The notes beneath the pieces were generated by a model. It worked only from the letters and a program-made list of their open reading frames with translations. It was not told where the DNA came from and ran no database searches. Source: Persicobacter diffluens (GTDB lineage: Bacteria > Bacteroidota > Bacteroidia > Cytophagales > Cyclobacteriaceae). From it: a stretch of 64,000 nucleotides of DNA. Position numbers and translations under genes: made by a program. The stretch lies in the NCBI RefSeq assembly GCF_036244895.1, contig NZ_BQKE01000001.1:3224001-3288000 (forward strand), read 5' to 3'. Shown one piece after another: positions 8,089 through 16,101 of the stretch; position 1 is the first letter of the stretch; the number at the start of each line of letters is the position of its first letter.

Positions 8089-8114
8089 AGCGAACCACAT
8101 TGGTTCGCTTTTTT
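8089..8114 (+). terminator. strong Rho-independent terminator
   Basis: A perfect 9-bp stem (AGCGAACCA / TGGTTCGCT, loop CAT) is followed by TTTTT. It probably ends the transcript of the gene at 6386 after passing through the MITE-like element. Confidence 0.85.
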
Positions 8115-8228
8115 GTTGAAAAACGCTTTTTTTCTTACATGCTTTTTATATTCGTCTATATCCACATCTCCCCTCTTCAACTCCTACGTTAATCTATTTA
8201 AGCGCAATAGATGAAAATTTTTCTTTAA

Positions 8229-9176
8229 ATGAATCAAAAAGTAGCATTAGTCTTAGGTAGTGGTGGTGCCAGGGGATTGGCCCACATTGGCGTGATTGAA
8301 GCCCTAATGGCTAATGGCTTTGAAATCAGCTCACTGGCAGGAAGCTCCATAGGGGCGGTGGTGGGAGGCTGTTATGCCAGAGGAAAACTGGACGCTGCCA
8401 AAAACTGGTTTGGGGCTTTGGATAAATTCGGACTTTTTGGTCTTTTAGATTTTACCCTCTCCCGGCAGGGTTTAGTGAAAGGGGATAAACTTTTTGATAA
8501 CCTGAAGACCATTATCGGCGACCGCCTTATTGATGATCTGTATCTGCCCTATGTAGCCATCGCTACTGACATTAATCAGAGTAAAGAAATCATCTTCCGG
8601 CATGGCAGTCTTTTTACCGCCATGCGCGCCTCTGTGGCAATCCCTTCTTTTATTACCCCTTTTTTTTATCATGGTAAAGAACTGGTAGATGGGGGGATTT
8701 GCAATCCATTGCCCATTAACAGGGTGCATCGGCACCGAGGAGACATTTGCATTGCGGTGGACATCAATGCCAACATTCCCTATGAAGCTCCACCGGTGAA
8801 ACAAAATATGCCGAGTGAATTAAATATTCAGGGAGAGCAGGGAACCTATGAAAAAAACATCAAAACTTTCATCTCCTTTTTCACCCAGAATCAAACCGTT
8901 TCTGCCCAAAAGCAACAAATCACGTCCAACGAATTAGGATTTTTTGAATTAATTAACCGCTCCTTTGACATTATGCAGGATCATATGGCCGAGCAAATGT
9001 TACAAAACCATCCCCCCGATGTATTGATTAAAATTTCGAGAAAAGCCTGCGGAACTTTAGATTTTTATAAGATTGATGAAATGATAGAGGCTGGGAAAAA
9101 AGCGACCATTTCAGCGCTTAGGGAAAAGGGGTATTTACCCCGTAAGAAAAAGCGATTTTTTCTTTTCAGGCAGTAG
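8229..9176 (+). CDS. patatin-like phospholipase (RssA type)
   Basis: A 315-aa patatin-family serine acyl hydrolase. The oxyanion-hole loop GSGGARG (10-16), the nucleophile elbow GSSIG with Ser40, and the DGG motif with catalytic Asp154 are all intact, so it should be active on phospholipids or lysophospholipids. It has no signal peptide or outer-membrane barrel, which points to the short cytoplasmic RssA-like class rather than the secreted barrel-linked class. The C-terminus is very basic (LPRKKKRFFLFRQ), which could favour membrane association. It overlaps the convergent neighbour by 11 bp. Confidence 0.92.
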   Translation: MNQKVALVLGSGGARGLAHIGVIEALMANGFEISSLAGSSIGAVVGGCYARGKLDAAKNWFGALDKFGLFGLLDFTLSRQGLVKGDKLFDNLKTIIGDRLIDDLYLPYVAIATDINQSKEIIFRHGSLFTAMRASVAIPSFITPFFYHGKELVDGGICNPLPINRVHRHRGDICIAVDINANIPYEAPPVKQNMPSELNIQGEQGTYEKNIKTFISFFTQNQTVSAQKQQITSNELGFFELINRSFDIMQDHMAEQMLQNHPPDVLIKISRKACGTLDFYKIDEMIEAGKKATISALREKGYLPRKKKRFFLFRQ

Positions 9177-9657
9177 CCAATGCTATGCCGGTTTTCTTAC
9201 TCCACTTTATTTTGAAAAAAGAGAGTACGGTAGATTTGAGGGTGCTTAATGCCGCGGCATTCTTTCCTTTATTCAAAATACAATAATCGAGAATGATGCG
9301 GGTAAAACTGGTTTTAAGGTTCAGGTCGAAAAGCATTTTATGAAAAGCCTCTTTCCAGTCATCCTGTAATTTTTCTTCCAAAGAACGGCCATCGAAAATA
9401 AACTCCAGCTGATTATCCGTATTCTGAAATCGGTAAATAGCCGCCATTAATTGATAGATTTCCGATAAACCTTCCACATGATACTGCTGACAATCCTGCA
9501 GAGAAGCAATGGTATCATCCACCAGCCCCAGCGGATTACTCTGCTGGTAATAAAATGCACGCGTAAACCTCACCAATTCCAAGATCAGGGATTCCTGACA
9601 TTGCTGCTGCATATTCCATAGCGGGAAATTGAAATCAGAAGGAAAGTACTTTTGCAT
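9166..9657 (-). CDS. hypothetical helical protein
   Basis: A 163-aa protein (MQKYFPSDFNFPLWNMQQQC) of unknown family. It is predicted to be mostly helical, with no signal peptide, no membrane span and no recognisable motif. The helices at about 25-45 (LILELVRFTRAFYYQQ) and 100-150 (FHKMLFDLNLKTSFTRIILD) would fit a small bundle. It is convergent with and overlaps the 3' end of the patatin gene by 11 bp. It is a single-gene unit as far as I can see. Confidence 0.65.
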   Translation of the reverse strand: MQKYFPSDFNFPLWNMQQQCQESLILELVRFTRAFYYQQSNPLGLVDDTIASLQDCQQYHVEGLSEIYQLMAAIYRFQNTDNQLEFIFDGRSLEEKLQDDWKEAFHKMLFDLNLKTSFTRIILDYCILNKGKNAAALSTLKSTVLSFFKIKWSKKTGIALATA

Positions 9658-9732
9658 AGGGATTTATAGATACCAAAGACACAAATATATCAAAAAATGG
9701 ATAGCTTGAAGCCTTTATGAGCCACAGATTCC

Positions 9733-11934
9733 CTATAGCTGCTTATGCTGAACCGTAGCTTGCTGTTTTCCAATAAATTGCCCGGACAAATAATCAAATG
9801 ATAATTCCTGATATATCATGGGAATCAGGTCTATACCCGAAGTATTACTCACTCCGAACTTTCCCTTCCGGCTGATGATTAAAAAGTCCTCATTGACCTG
9901 CTTGATCTCATCAAACTTCACTGACAATCGCAACTGCCCGGCTTTATTGACAAATCCCTGTTTTCCGTTTAAACTCACGAGGAAGCCTCCTGCAGGCAGC
10001 GGTTGAATTTGGTCATATTTCGTAGGAATCACCTCTTTTCCCTGATGGTTGACCAGCCCCCAAAGCGCCCCTCTTTTCACTGCTACATAACCATGATGGA
10101 AATCCCCCACTTCATCATAGACCGGCTGCACCACAATTTGCTCTCTTTCGTTCATAAAGCCCCAATGTCCGCGCATTTTTACCGGCGCCCGGTTTTCATA
10201 AAAGCGTCCCACGCCATCATAGCGATTGGCCAGACGCAGTAGGCCTGTCATGTCCAAAAAGCCATACTGATGATCAAGTTTTGCTCCAATGTACGTTTCT
10301 CCAAAAGCTCCATATTGCTTCACCCCCCGGGAAAATGGAATCTTCACGTCACCACTACCATCTAACAGGGCCGCTCGCCCCTCCTGATAAATGGCAAAGT
10401 AACCATTACCTACTGGGCTCAGGCTGTCATATTCCGTGAAAAAATTCAGCTTTCCCTCTTGATCCAGCAGGCCTATTTTATGGCGATGATCAGTTATTAA
10501 AAAACCTAATGGATGGACTTCCATTGGGTCGAAGGAAAAATACACCTCCTTGCCTTCCGTATTGATGAGCTTATAACCAAACTGGTCTTTTGAAAACCAA
10601 AGACCGTGATGCCACTGTACTTCGGCAGGTCGTGGTGCTACAATCCAGCGCTGTTCGGCATTGACCACCGCATTTTTACCTAAATATTTCACCAAAAACT
10701 GTCCCTGATGCTCTTCCAGTATATCATCGTAGCGAGCATAGAGCACGCGCTTATTTTCTGTATCCGTTACTCCCCAGTATTTTCCCTGCTGGAAGGCCCA
10801 ATAGCGTTCATTAATGATTTTCAAACCCTTATGAGGGGCGCTTAATCTTTTCCCTTCTTTATTAAAAACGGTCATGAACTGCCGATTCCGGCTCATAATG
10901 ATAAAGCCATGCTGTACATAGCCGGAGTCATATTCAAAGGGCGCTAATACTTCTCCTGTGGTACTGACCAGGCCCATGCGGCTCCCCTGCTTCGCCAGCA
11001 GTACATTTTCAGTTAAAGGGCGTAAAAAAGGATAAATTACTTCAGAAGAATCGCTCTGTTCTGCATTCACCAACATACACATCTCCCCTCGATGCAACAC
11101 CCAACTAGTATTGGATACCGGCACCAGGCTATCTCCTCTGTAAATATTTTGTTTTTTGTTCTCCAGTGACAGCTGAATTAAAGAAGCATAAGGTGACAAG
11201 GTCAGCTGTTGGCCCGATAATTCAATGGATTTAAATGCCGCATCCTCCAGGGTATTTCCCTTAAAATCAATAATGCCGGCCATTCCGTCTTCATATACTT
11301 TCAAGGCCTGATCTCCCAAACCTTCCAGACTATCGAAACGAAATGCGGTGAGCAGCTCTCCATCAGCTTTTGAAAGGGCATATTTTCCTTCCTTATTTTG
11401 AACTGCCAGCAACTGCGGTTTTAATGGCTGAATTTTGGGATACTGAAAATTTAAAAGTGGTTTTCCTTTTTTGTCGATTACGCCAAAATACACCTGATTG
11501 CCTATCTTTTTACGCGCTAAAAAGCTTTCACTGCCTTCCACCGGCCACAAATTCACAAAGCTGAAAGGCAAAACCACCTTCCCCTTAGCATCTAAAAGCC
11601 CGTACAAAGTGTGTTGAGAAAACCGATCCAGATAGCCCGCCAAAAAATAACTACCCACCGGATACATGGTATTGTATTTGGCTTTGGTTATACGAATATT
11701 TTCTAAATTCAATATCCCCCACAAGCCCGACTCCTGATAGCCAATCACTTTTTTGGGATCAACCTCTTTAATGCCATTCGTCCAGCCCAGATCATCATAA
11801 ACCATCGGCAATATTGTATTGCCACCCTCATCTACCAAACCCTTCTTCGCGGACTTTTCTACCACCTTGTAAGTGTCTGCCCAACCTGAGCCTGAATAGC
11901 AAAAAATAATTAATAGAAAATAAATAAACCTCAT
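9733..11934 (-). CDS. exported WG-repeat protein
   Basis: A 733-aa protein. The ATG at 11932-11934 (MRFIYFLLIIFCYSGSGWA) is chosen because it gives a signal peptide; the frame stays open upstream but encodes an implausible leader. The mature part consists of many WG/KWG-type beta repeats of about 45-50 residues, such as KKGLVDEGGNTILPMVYDDL, LYGLLDAKGKVVLPFSF, YFGVIDKKGKPLLNFQY, HWGFMNEREQIVVQPVYDEV, ALWGLVNHQGKEVIPTKYD, and a final KFGVSNTSGIDLIPMIYQEL. Such arrays are thought to form propeller- or solenoid-like binding surfaces. It is probably periplasmic or surface-exposed, ligand unknown. Confidence 0.88.
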   Translation of the reverse strand: MRFIYFLLIIFCYSGSGWADTYKVVEKSAKKGLVDEGGNTILPMVYDDLGWTNGIKEVDPKKVIGYQESGLWGILNLENIRITKAKYNTMYPVGSYFLAGYLDRFSQHTLYGLLDAKGKVVLPFSFVNLWPVEGSESFLARKKIGNQVYFGVIDKKGKPLLNFQYPKIQPLKPQLLAVQNKEGKYALSKADGELLTAFRFDSLEGLGDQALKVYEDGMAGIIDFKGNTLEDAAFKSIELSGQQLTLSPYASLIQLSLENKKQNIYRGDSLVPVSNTSWVLHRGEMCMLVNAEQSDSSEVIYPFLRPLTENVLLAKQGSRMGLVSTTGEVLAPFEYDSGYVQHGFIIMSRNRQFMTVFNKEGKRLSAPHKGLKIINERYWAFQQGKYWGVTDTENKRVLYARYDDILEEHQGQFLVKYLGKNAVVNAEQRWIVAPRPAEVQWHHGLWFSKDQFGYKLINTEGKEVYFSFDPMEVHPLGFLITDHRHKIGLLDQEGKLNFFTEYDSLSPVGNGYFAIYQEGRAALLDGSGDVKIPFSRGVKQYGAFGETYIGAKLDHQYGFLDMTGLLRLANRYDGVGRFYENRAPVKMRGHWGFMNEREQIVVQPVYDEVGDFHHGYVAVKRGALWGLVNHQGKEVIPTKYDQIQPLPAGGFLVSLNGKQGFVNKAGQLRLSVKFDEIKQVNEDFLIISRKGKFGVSNTSGIDLIPMIYQELSFDYLSGQFIGKQQATVQHKQL

Positions 11935-12040
11935 CAAAGATTCTGAAAAGCAATTGTTTGACCAAAAAAAAAGGAAATACAAAAGTACTTCCTCCTTTCG
12001 GCTTTTACTAAATAATCGGGGCGCAAATCTAATAATTCTT

Positions 12041-12196
12041 TCAGGCAAACTGTGAGGGCGTAGCCTCCAGTCTATCTTTCAACAAGGAAAGGTCAATAGA
12101 AATACCATACTTCATCCTTAGGTACCGGTGTATGACGGCGACACTCTTGCGCCGACCCCGGCTTTTGGCGATCACTTGTTTAATTAAATCTTCCAT
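12041..12196 (-). CDS. small basic protein, 51 aa
   Basis: An ATG at 12194-12196 opens a 51-codon frame ending with TGA at 12041-12043. The protein begins MEDLIKQVIAKSRGRRKSVA, continues VIHRYLRMKYGISIDLSLLK and ends DRLEATPSQFA. The composition is gene-like: two predicted helices, a basic SRGRRKS turn and a regular hydrophobic pattern. It could be a tiny helix-turn-helix or nucleic-acid binder, but I recognise no family. It sits 41 bp after the CarboxypepD_reg gene and 106 bp before the WG-repeat gene, all on the minus strand. It could also be chance, though the ordered amino-acid pattern argues for a real gene. Confidence 0.5.
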   Translation of the reverse strand: MEDLIKQVIAKSRGRRKSVAVIHRYLRMKYGISIDLSLLKDRLEATPSQFA

Positions 12197-12237
12197 CTAC
12201 TTTATCGGCTTATACATTTCTGACCCGGAAGCGCATT

Positions 12238-12873
12238 TTACTCTCCCTCAATTGATTTGATAAATCTTTTCCAGGTACCATTGTTCAGCAATGGAATTGA
12301 AAAGCCCTGATATTGGTCGAAATGTCGGTTTAATGATTGTTGATAGTTCGTCATTGGAGTGGCACCATAGTTTTGTTGCCCCTGCCATACCTGCGCCTGT
12401 TGCTGATTTACATTGCCCATGACTACTCTTTGTTGTTCATCAGGAAAACGCATTTGGGCAATCGCATCCTTAGCATCTTCCTCGGTGGCATATGGCAAAA
12501 CATCCATATTCGGCAGCATCAGCACATCCGGTTCCAAATGCAAAGCTACACTAATATTGGTATTGCGGTCCCTCGGGATAATAATCGCCCGGTTGACATA
12601 GTTAATAGAACTGACAATAATGCTATCGCCCGGCAAAACAGGCATGGTGAAATATCCATAGGCATTCGTAGTGGTTCCTCGCCCGGTGCTGGGCACAAAA
12701 ACGTGCACGCCCTGAACCCCACGCTCTGAGCCTGTTTCTAAAATCACCCCGGAAAACTGAATGATATCCCGCTCCTTTCGATCCTTCCCTTCCTGTGCTA
12801 AAACCTCCTGAACAGGAAATAAAAAACCGAATAAGAGGATTATTGAAAAAATATATTGCATAAATTTTTGCAT
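12238..12873 (-). CDS. exported CarboxypepD_reg-like domain protein
   Basis: A 211-aa protein with a signal peptide (MQKFMQYIFSIILLFGFLF, likely cleaved after VLAQ). Residues about 38-115 form a carboxypeptidase regulatory-like beta-sandwich: FSGVILETGSERGVQGVHVF, TTNAYGYFTMPVLPGDSI, and VSSINYVNRAIIIPRD. This domain usually heads TonB-dependent receptors; here it stands alone without plug or barrel. The C-terminal part is Q/N-rich (VNQQQAQVWQGQQNYG) and looks disordered. Free-standing proteins of this design are common in Bacteroidota envelopes, and their role is unknown. Confidence 0.85.
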   Translation of the reverse strand: MQKFMQYIFSIILLFGFLFPVQEVLAQEGKDRKERDIIQFSGVILETGSERGVQGVHVFVPSTGRGTTTNAYGYFTMPVLPGDSIIVSSINYVNRAIIIPRDRNTNISVALHLEPDVLMLPNMDVLPYATEEDAKDAIAQMRFPDEQQRVVMGNVNQQQAQVWQGQQNYGATPMTNYQQSLNRHFDQYQGFSIPLLNNGTWKRFIKSIEGE

Positions 12874-12986
12874 CTGCCTTGATTCCTTTTCCCAAAAATA
12901 TACTTATTTACCTAACTATACGCAAAATCAGCTCCATTTCTAAATGAAGTGGACATAATTTTAATCACTTTTAACTGCCATTCACA

Positions 12987-13388
12987 ATGCGCATTAAAAA
13001 AGTCAACCTCCCTACCGGCTGTCATCTGTTCAAAGCATTAAGTGAGGACGCCCGTCTCCGTATTCTGCATTTAATTTATAGAAATGAGGAAATGTGCATC
13101 AGTGATTTGGAAATCATTCTGGACTTCACTCAGACCAAAACCTCCCGGCACCTGAATTACCTGAAAAATGCCGGCTTGCTGAACAGCCGTAAGCAGGATC
13201 ACTGGGTTTTTTACAGCATCAAGGAAGCTATGCAGGACATTGTAACCAGCCTGCTGACCATCGTAGATACCGATCCCAGATTGGTGAAAGATCAGGAGGT
13301 TTTTGAGATCATGTATACTAACCGGGAACTGGCCCTTTATAAAAGTCAGAAAAATCATTGGCGTAACCGACATCAATTTGATTTTTAA
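12987..13388 (+). CDS. ArsR-family winged-helix transcription regulator
   Basis: A 133-aa protein. Residues about 12-90 match an ArsR-type winged helix: LFKALSEDARLRILHLIY, then CISDLEIILDFTQTKTSRHL (recognition region) and LNYLKNAGLLNSRKQDHWVF (wing). No CxC metal site of the ArsR/SmtB alpha-3 type is visible; a single Cys (ICISDLE context) precedes the recognition helix, so metal sensing is doubtful. It stands alone, with the divergent CarboxypepD_reg gene 113 bp upstream and an exported protein gene 178 bp downstream. Its target is unknown. Confidence 0.88.
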   Translation: MRIKKVNLPTGCHLFKALSEDARLRILHLIYRNEEMCISDLEIILDFTQTKTSRHLNYLKNAGLLNSRKQDHWVFYSIKEAMQDIVTSLLTIVDTDPRLVKDQEVFEIMYTNRELALYKSQKNHWRNRHQFDF

Positions 13389-13566
13389 GCTTTTTCCGAG
13401 AAACAGCTGAATGGGGCCGATTTATTGTACCACAGCTCCCAATTTTCAGTCAGCAGACTTAATGCCTTTCCAATGAAATCATCTTAATTCCATAGCAAAG
13501 TCCACCAACCAAAAGGGGAACGAAATTTGTACCTTGTGAAGTCAAAATTGCCGGTAACAGGAAAAA

Positions 13567-14373
13567 ATGAAAAAAACACTCCTTCTTTGGGCGGCTATGG
13601 GAATGGTATCCCCTGCCCTGAGTCAAAATAATCCAGAAAAGCCCATTGCTTACGAAGTTATTGTTCGGGAGCGACCGTCCATTAAAGCAGATCACCAATT
13701 TGATGATCAGGCATTTGAATTTTATTTTAAAGCCGAAGATCCTAAAATCGTCATGCAAATGCTGGATGCCGGTGTGAACTTGTGGATTGATACAAAGGGA
13801 GGCAAAAAGCGGGAGGTCGGCTTATTGTGCCGGGCGACGATGCTTTCCACCGAAGAAGAGCTTTTAGAGCAGGCCCTGGCTATGGCGGGAGATCAAAAAA
13901 TGAACCGCAAACAACTGGCAGGCAAACTGGCCGAAGTGGTAGCCGAAAGCTTTAACCAGAATAAGAAAGTTACCCTGAGAGGCTTCAAAGAAGAAGATTT
14001 TACCCGCACTAAAAACCCCAATATGATTGACGCCCATTTTGAAGCGGTGGAAACAGGAATGACCGTACGATTTCGGGTACCGAAGGTGCTTTTTGCTCAA
14101 ACTAAAAAAAATCTGGGGGTAACGCTTGAGATTCCTTATTTCAAAAAGAATGAGAGTAAAATGGGTGATGACTTGGATCAGGTGTACAATCGTGAATTCG
14201 GAGGTAAAAGATCTTATACCCAGGCTCAGATGATGCAGGGAAGGTGGCAGGACCCAAATTCCCCGGGGGCTATTGACATGGGCGGAACCGGATTAAGAGG
14301 GGGAATGCCTACTGGACCTGAACCTCAGGAAAAGAAAAATAACCAATGGTATTATCAAAAATTACCTTTGTGA
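13567..14373 (+). CDS. exported hypothetical protein
   Basis: A 268-aa protein with a signal peptide (MKKTLLLWAAMGMVSPALSQ). The mature part has no family I recognise. It has mixed strands and helices up to about residue 210, with DAGVNLWIDTKGGKKREVG around 72-90 and MLSTEEELLEQALAMAGDQK near 95-114. A flexible Gly/Pro/Met-rich tail follows (MGGTGLRGGMPTGPEPQEKK). It is probably periplasmic. It ends 19 bp before a strong hairpin terminator, so it is the last or only gene of its transcript. Confidence 0.75.
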   Translation: MKKTLLLWAAMGMVSPALSQNNPEKPIAYEVIVRERPSIKADHQFDDQAFEFYFKAEDPKIVMQMLDAGVNLWIDTKGGKKREVGLLCRATMLSTEEELLEQALAMAGDQKMNRKQLAGKLAEVVAESFNQNKKVTLRGFKEEDFTRTKNPNMIDAHFEAVETGMTVRFRVPKVLFAQTKKNLGVTLEIPYFKKNESKMGDDLDQVYNREFGGKRSYTQAQMMQGRWQDPNSPGAIDMGGTGLRGGMPTGPEPQEKKNNQWYYQKLPL

Positions 14374-14392
14374 AAGCATTAACAATCTTTGG

Positions 14393-14420
14393 AGAGCATC
14401 ATTCGGTGCTCTTTTTTTTG
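14393..14420 (+). terminator. Rho-independent terminator
   Basis: The stem AGAGCA / TGCTCT with an 8-base loop is followed by seven or more T residues. It lies 19 bp after the stop of the exported protein gene at 13567. Confidence 0.85.
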
Positions 14421-14511
14421 CCCTCTGAAAAGGTTCAAAAACAAAACGTGGTAAAACTAAAACCCTTCCCCTGTTGAAGGAGAGCTTTTGCTTTATAGGT
14501 GACAGACTTCA

Positions 14512-14729
14512 ACCGAATTATTCACTTCCAGATTAAGTAGATCATAAAAGGAGTTTATTTTCAACCCTATTAGATTGGATTGGTTTTGCTTATTTATTAA
14601 TAACCTAAGTTTGAGCAAACTTGCTTTCTCATCATTCATCTACTTTATTCAAAAAAACTTAAAATAAGGAACTATTCCTCCATTTTCCCGCCTTACCCAA
14701 AAAGAGGATTTAAACATGAATAGTCCAGT
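14512..14729. mobile_element. MITE-like element, copy 2 (complete, 218 bp)
   Basis: The left end ACCGAATTATTCA (14512-14524) and the right end TGAATAGTCCAGT (14717-14729) form imperfect terminal inverted repeats. A perfect 4-bp direct repeat TTCA flanks the element (14508-14511 and 14730-14733). It has the same orientation as copy 1 and shares its right-hand 125 bp, including CTTGCTTTCTC, GGAACTATTCCT and GAGGATTTAAACATGAATAG. It lies between two opposing terminators, so it is probably not transcribed from either neighbour. Confidence 0.78.
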
Positions 14730-14742
14730 TTCATAGGCAATA

Positions 14743-14773
14743 AAAAAGGCTGTCCGGAACAGACAGCCTTTTT
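14743..14773 (-). terminator. bidirectional terminator of the TonB receptor/lipoprotein A unit
   Basis: A 12-bp perfect stem (AAAAAGGCTGTC / GACAGCCTTTTT) with a 7-base loop and T-runs on both strands. It lies 20 bp beyond the lipoprotein stop. Confidence 0.88.
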
Positions 14774-14793
14774 AAGGATATGTTTCCTGCTAA

Positions 14794-16047
14794 TTAGTTA
14801 GCAGGAAGAATTTCAAATAATGCCGGAGAACTGATCGTGATTTCATCATTGTTTCCGTAAGTAGCAAATTCCACTCTGTAGATATCTCCTACTTTCATTT
14901 GATTGAAAAGGTTCGCTTTAAGTGCGGTACCAATTTTTTCTGTTAAAGACTCATTTGTATTGTAACGCAAATCAAAGTTAGGATAAGCCTCACCTACAAA
15001 GTAGTAATCTTCATTCTTCAAAGTGTAAGAAGCTGTTGGCGCTCCTTCTGTAACATGCTTCAGGATATAAGGATCCGAAATCCACTCGGTATTCAAATAA
15101 TCCTTTGCATCTTCCATGAAAATGAAATTGCTTGAATTCTCCAGCTGCGTGCTGTTCCAGCTCACTGCAGCGTAATCCCAATCATGACCGTCAGCAGTAA
15201 AACGCTCCCAGTTCGTGCCGTCGTAAGCATAAGTCAGGATATTCTCAAAGTTACCGAAGTAAGCATATTTCAACGTCACTTCATTTTTATCATTGAATGC
15301 TTTCTCAAGGAAAGCAGGCAACCATTTTGAAGGACGAACAGAGTCGGAGAAATTATTGTTATCAGCCGGAGTTCTTTCATTCTCATCTTCCGAAGTCATT
15401 GTCTGATAATCAGCGATGGTCAATTCGTATGCACCTGATGTATCAAACTCTTCCTCCATTGCCGGAACAGCTTCCTCACCTACCTGTGCCCACTGGCCAT
15501 CAACTTTCGCCCATTTCGCGAAACGATTTCCTGTTCCATAAGCAATATATTGAACGGTCTGACGAGTACCCGGCATCTGGTTACTCAGTTTCTCCTTTAA
15601 AAAGAAATTCATAGACTCATCCTCACGCCCTAAGGTAATAGAACCGTAAGTATTACCCGTATTTGCGTAATCATCAGCCTCAAACTCCAAATCATTTTCG
15701 ATCAATTCGGTATTACTCTCGTGAATCTCATTGTAGATTACCGAAAGGAACTGAACATGCTCACCAAAATACTTTTTAGTCAAAATTTCCGGCATAAACT
15801 CCGTAGCAGGATATTCTTCAGAGAAAGTTCCGTCGCGGCGGATGAACTCATTTGATGACAGGGAGTAATCGCCTTCCTCCAATACAATCTGATCTTCCTC
15901 CATACGCTCACGGCTTCTTTGGAACATCTGCTTTTCTTTCAACCAATCCGTTCCGTGCTCTAAATCCTCACGAACATCAGAAAGTGGATCACAGGCTATC
16001 AAGCTTCCAAAAAGCATGAAAGCGAAGAATTTATTGATATTTTTCAT
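14794..16047 (-). CDS. surface lipoprotein with internal repeats, partner of TonB receptor A
   Basis: A 417-aa predicted lipoprotein: signal peptide MKNINKFFAFMLFGSLIAC with lipobox LIAC and Cys19. The mature protein carries repeated units of roughly 80-110 residues, each with a Y-x-L-x-x-x-D/E-Y/F start and a later aromatic-rich strand: YSLSSNEFIRRDG, YELTIADYQTMTS, and YTLKNEDYYFVGEAYPNF (about 340-357). The same units occur in the lipoprotein at 19302. It follows the receptor gene at 16102 on the same strand with 54 bp between. By analogy with SusC/SusD it may be a substrate-binding lid for that receptor, but it is not SusD-like in sequence, and the substrate is unknown. Confidence 0.8.
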   Translation of the reverse strand: MKNINKFFAFMLFGSLIACDPLSDVREDLEHGTDWLKEKQMFQRSRERMEEDQIVLEEGDYSLSSNEFIRRDGTFSEEYPATEFMPEILTKKYFGEHVQFLSVIYNEIHESNTELIENDLEFEADDYANTGNTYGSITLGREDESMNFFLKEKLSNQMPGTRQTVQYIAYGTGNRFAKWAKVDGQWAQVGEEAVPAMEEEFDTSGAYELTIADYQTMTSEDENERTPADNNNFSDSVRPSKWLPAFLEKAFNDKNEVTLKYAYFGNFENILTYAYDGTNWERFTADGHDWDYAAVSWNSTQLENSSNFIFMEDAKDYLNTEWISDPYILKHVTEGAPTASYTLKNEDYYFVGEAYPNFDLRYNTNESLTEKIGTALKANLFNQMKVGDIYRVEFATYGNNDEITISSPALFEILPAN

Positions 16048-16076
16048 TTGTATTTCCTCTTTTAACAGATAGGGGG

Positions 16077-16095
16077 AGCCGGTAATTCACCGGCT
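16077..16095 (-). other. stem-loop between TonB receptor A and lipoprotein A
   Basis: A perfect 7-bp inverted repeat AGCCGGT / ACCGGCT with a 5-base loop lies in the 54-bp gap between the two genes. On the minus strand it is not followed by a T-run. It is therefore more likely a partial attenuator or mRNA-stability element, setting different levels of receptor and lipoprotein, than a full terminator. Confidence 0.5.
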
Positions 16096-16101
16096 TAAAA
16101 A

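Noticed and set aside
11935..12048. Upstream extension of the WG-repeat gene to 12048
   Set aside because: The extra 38 residues (MPERIIRFAPRLFSKSRKEE and on) would bury the signal peptide that begins at the inner ATG 11934.
14794..16047. SusD-like identity for the lipoproteins
   Set aside because: They are lipoproteins beside TonB receptors, but lack the TPR-type helical fold and sequence features of SusD/RagB and are instead made of beta-rich internal repeats.
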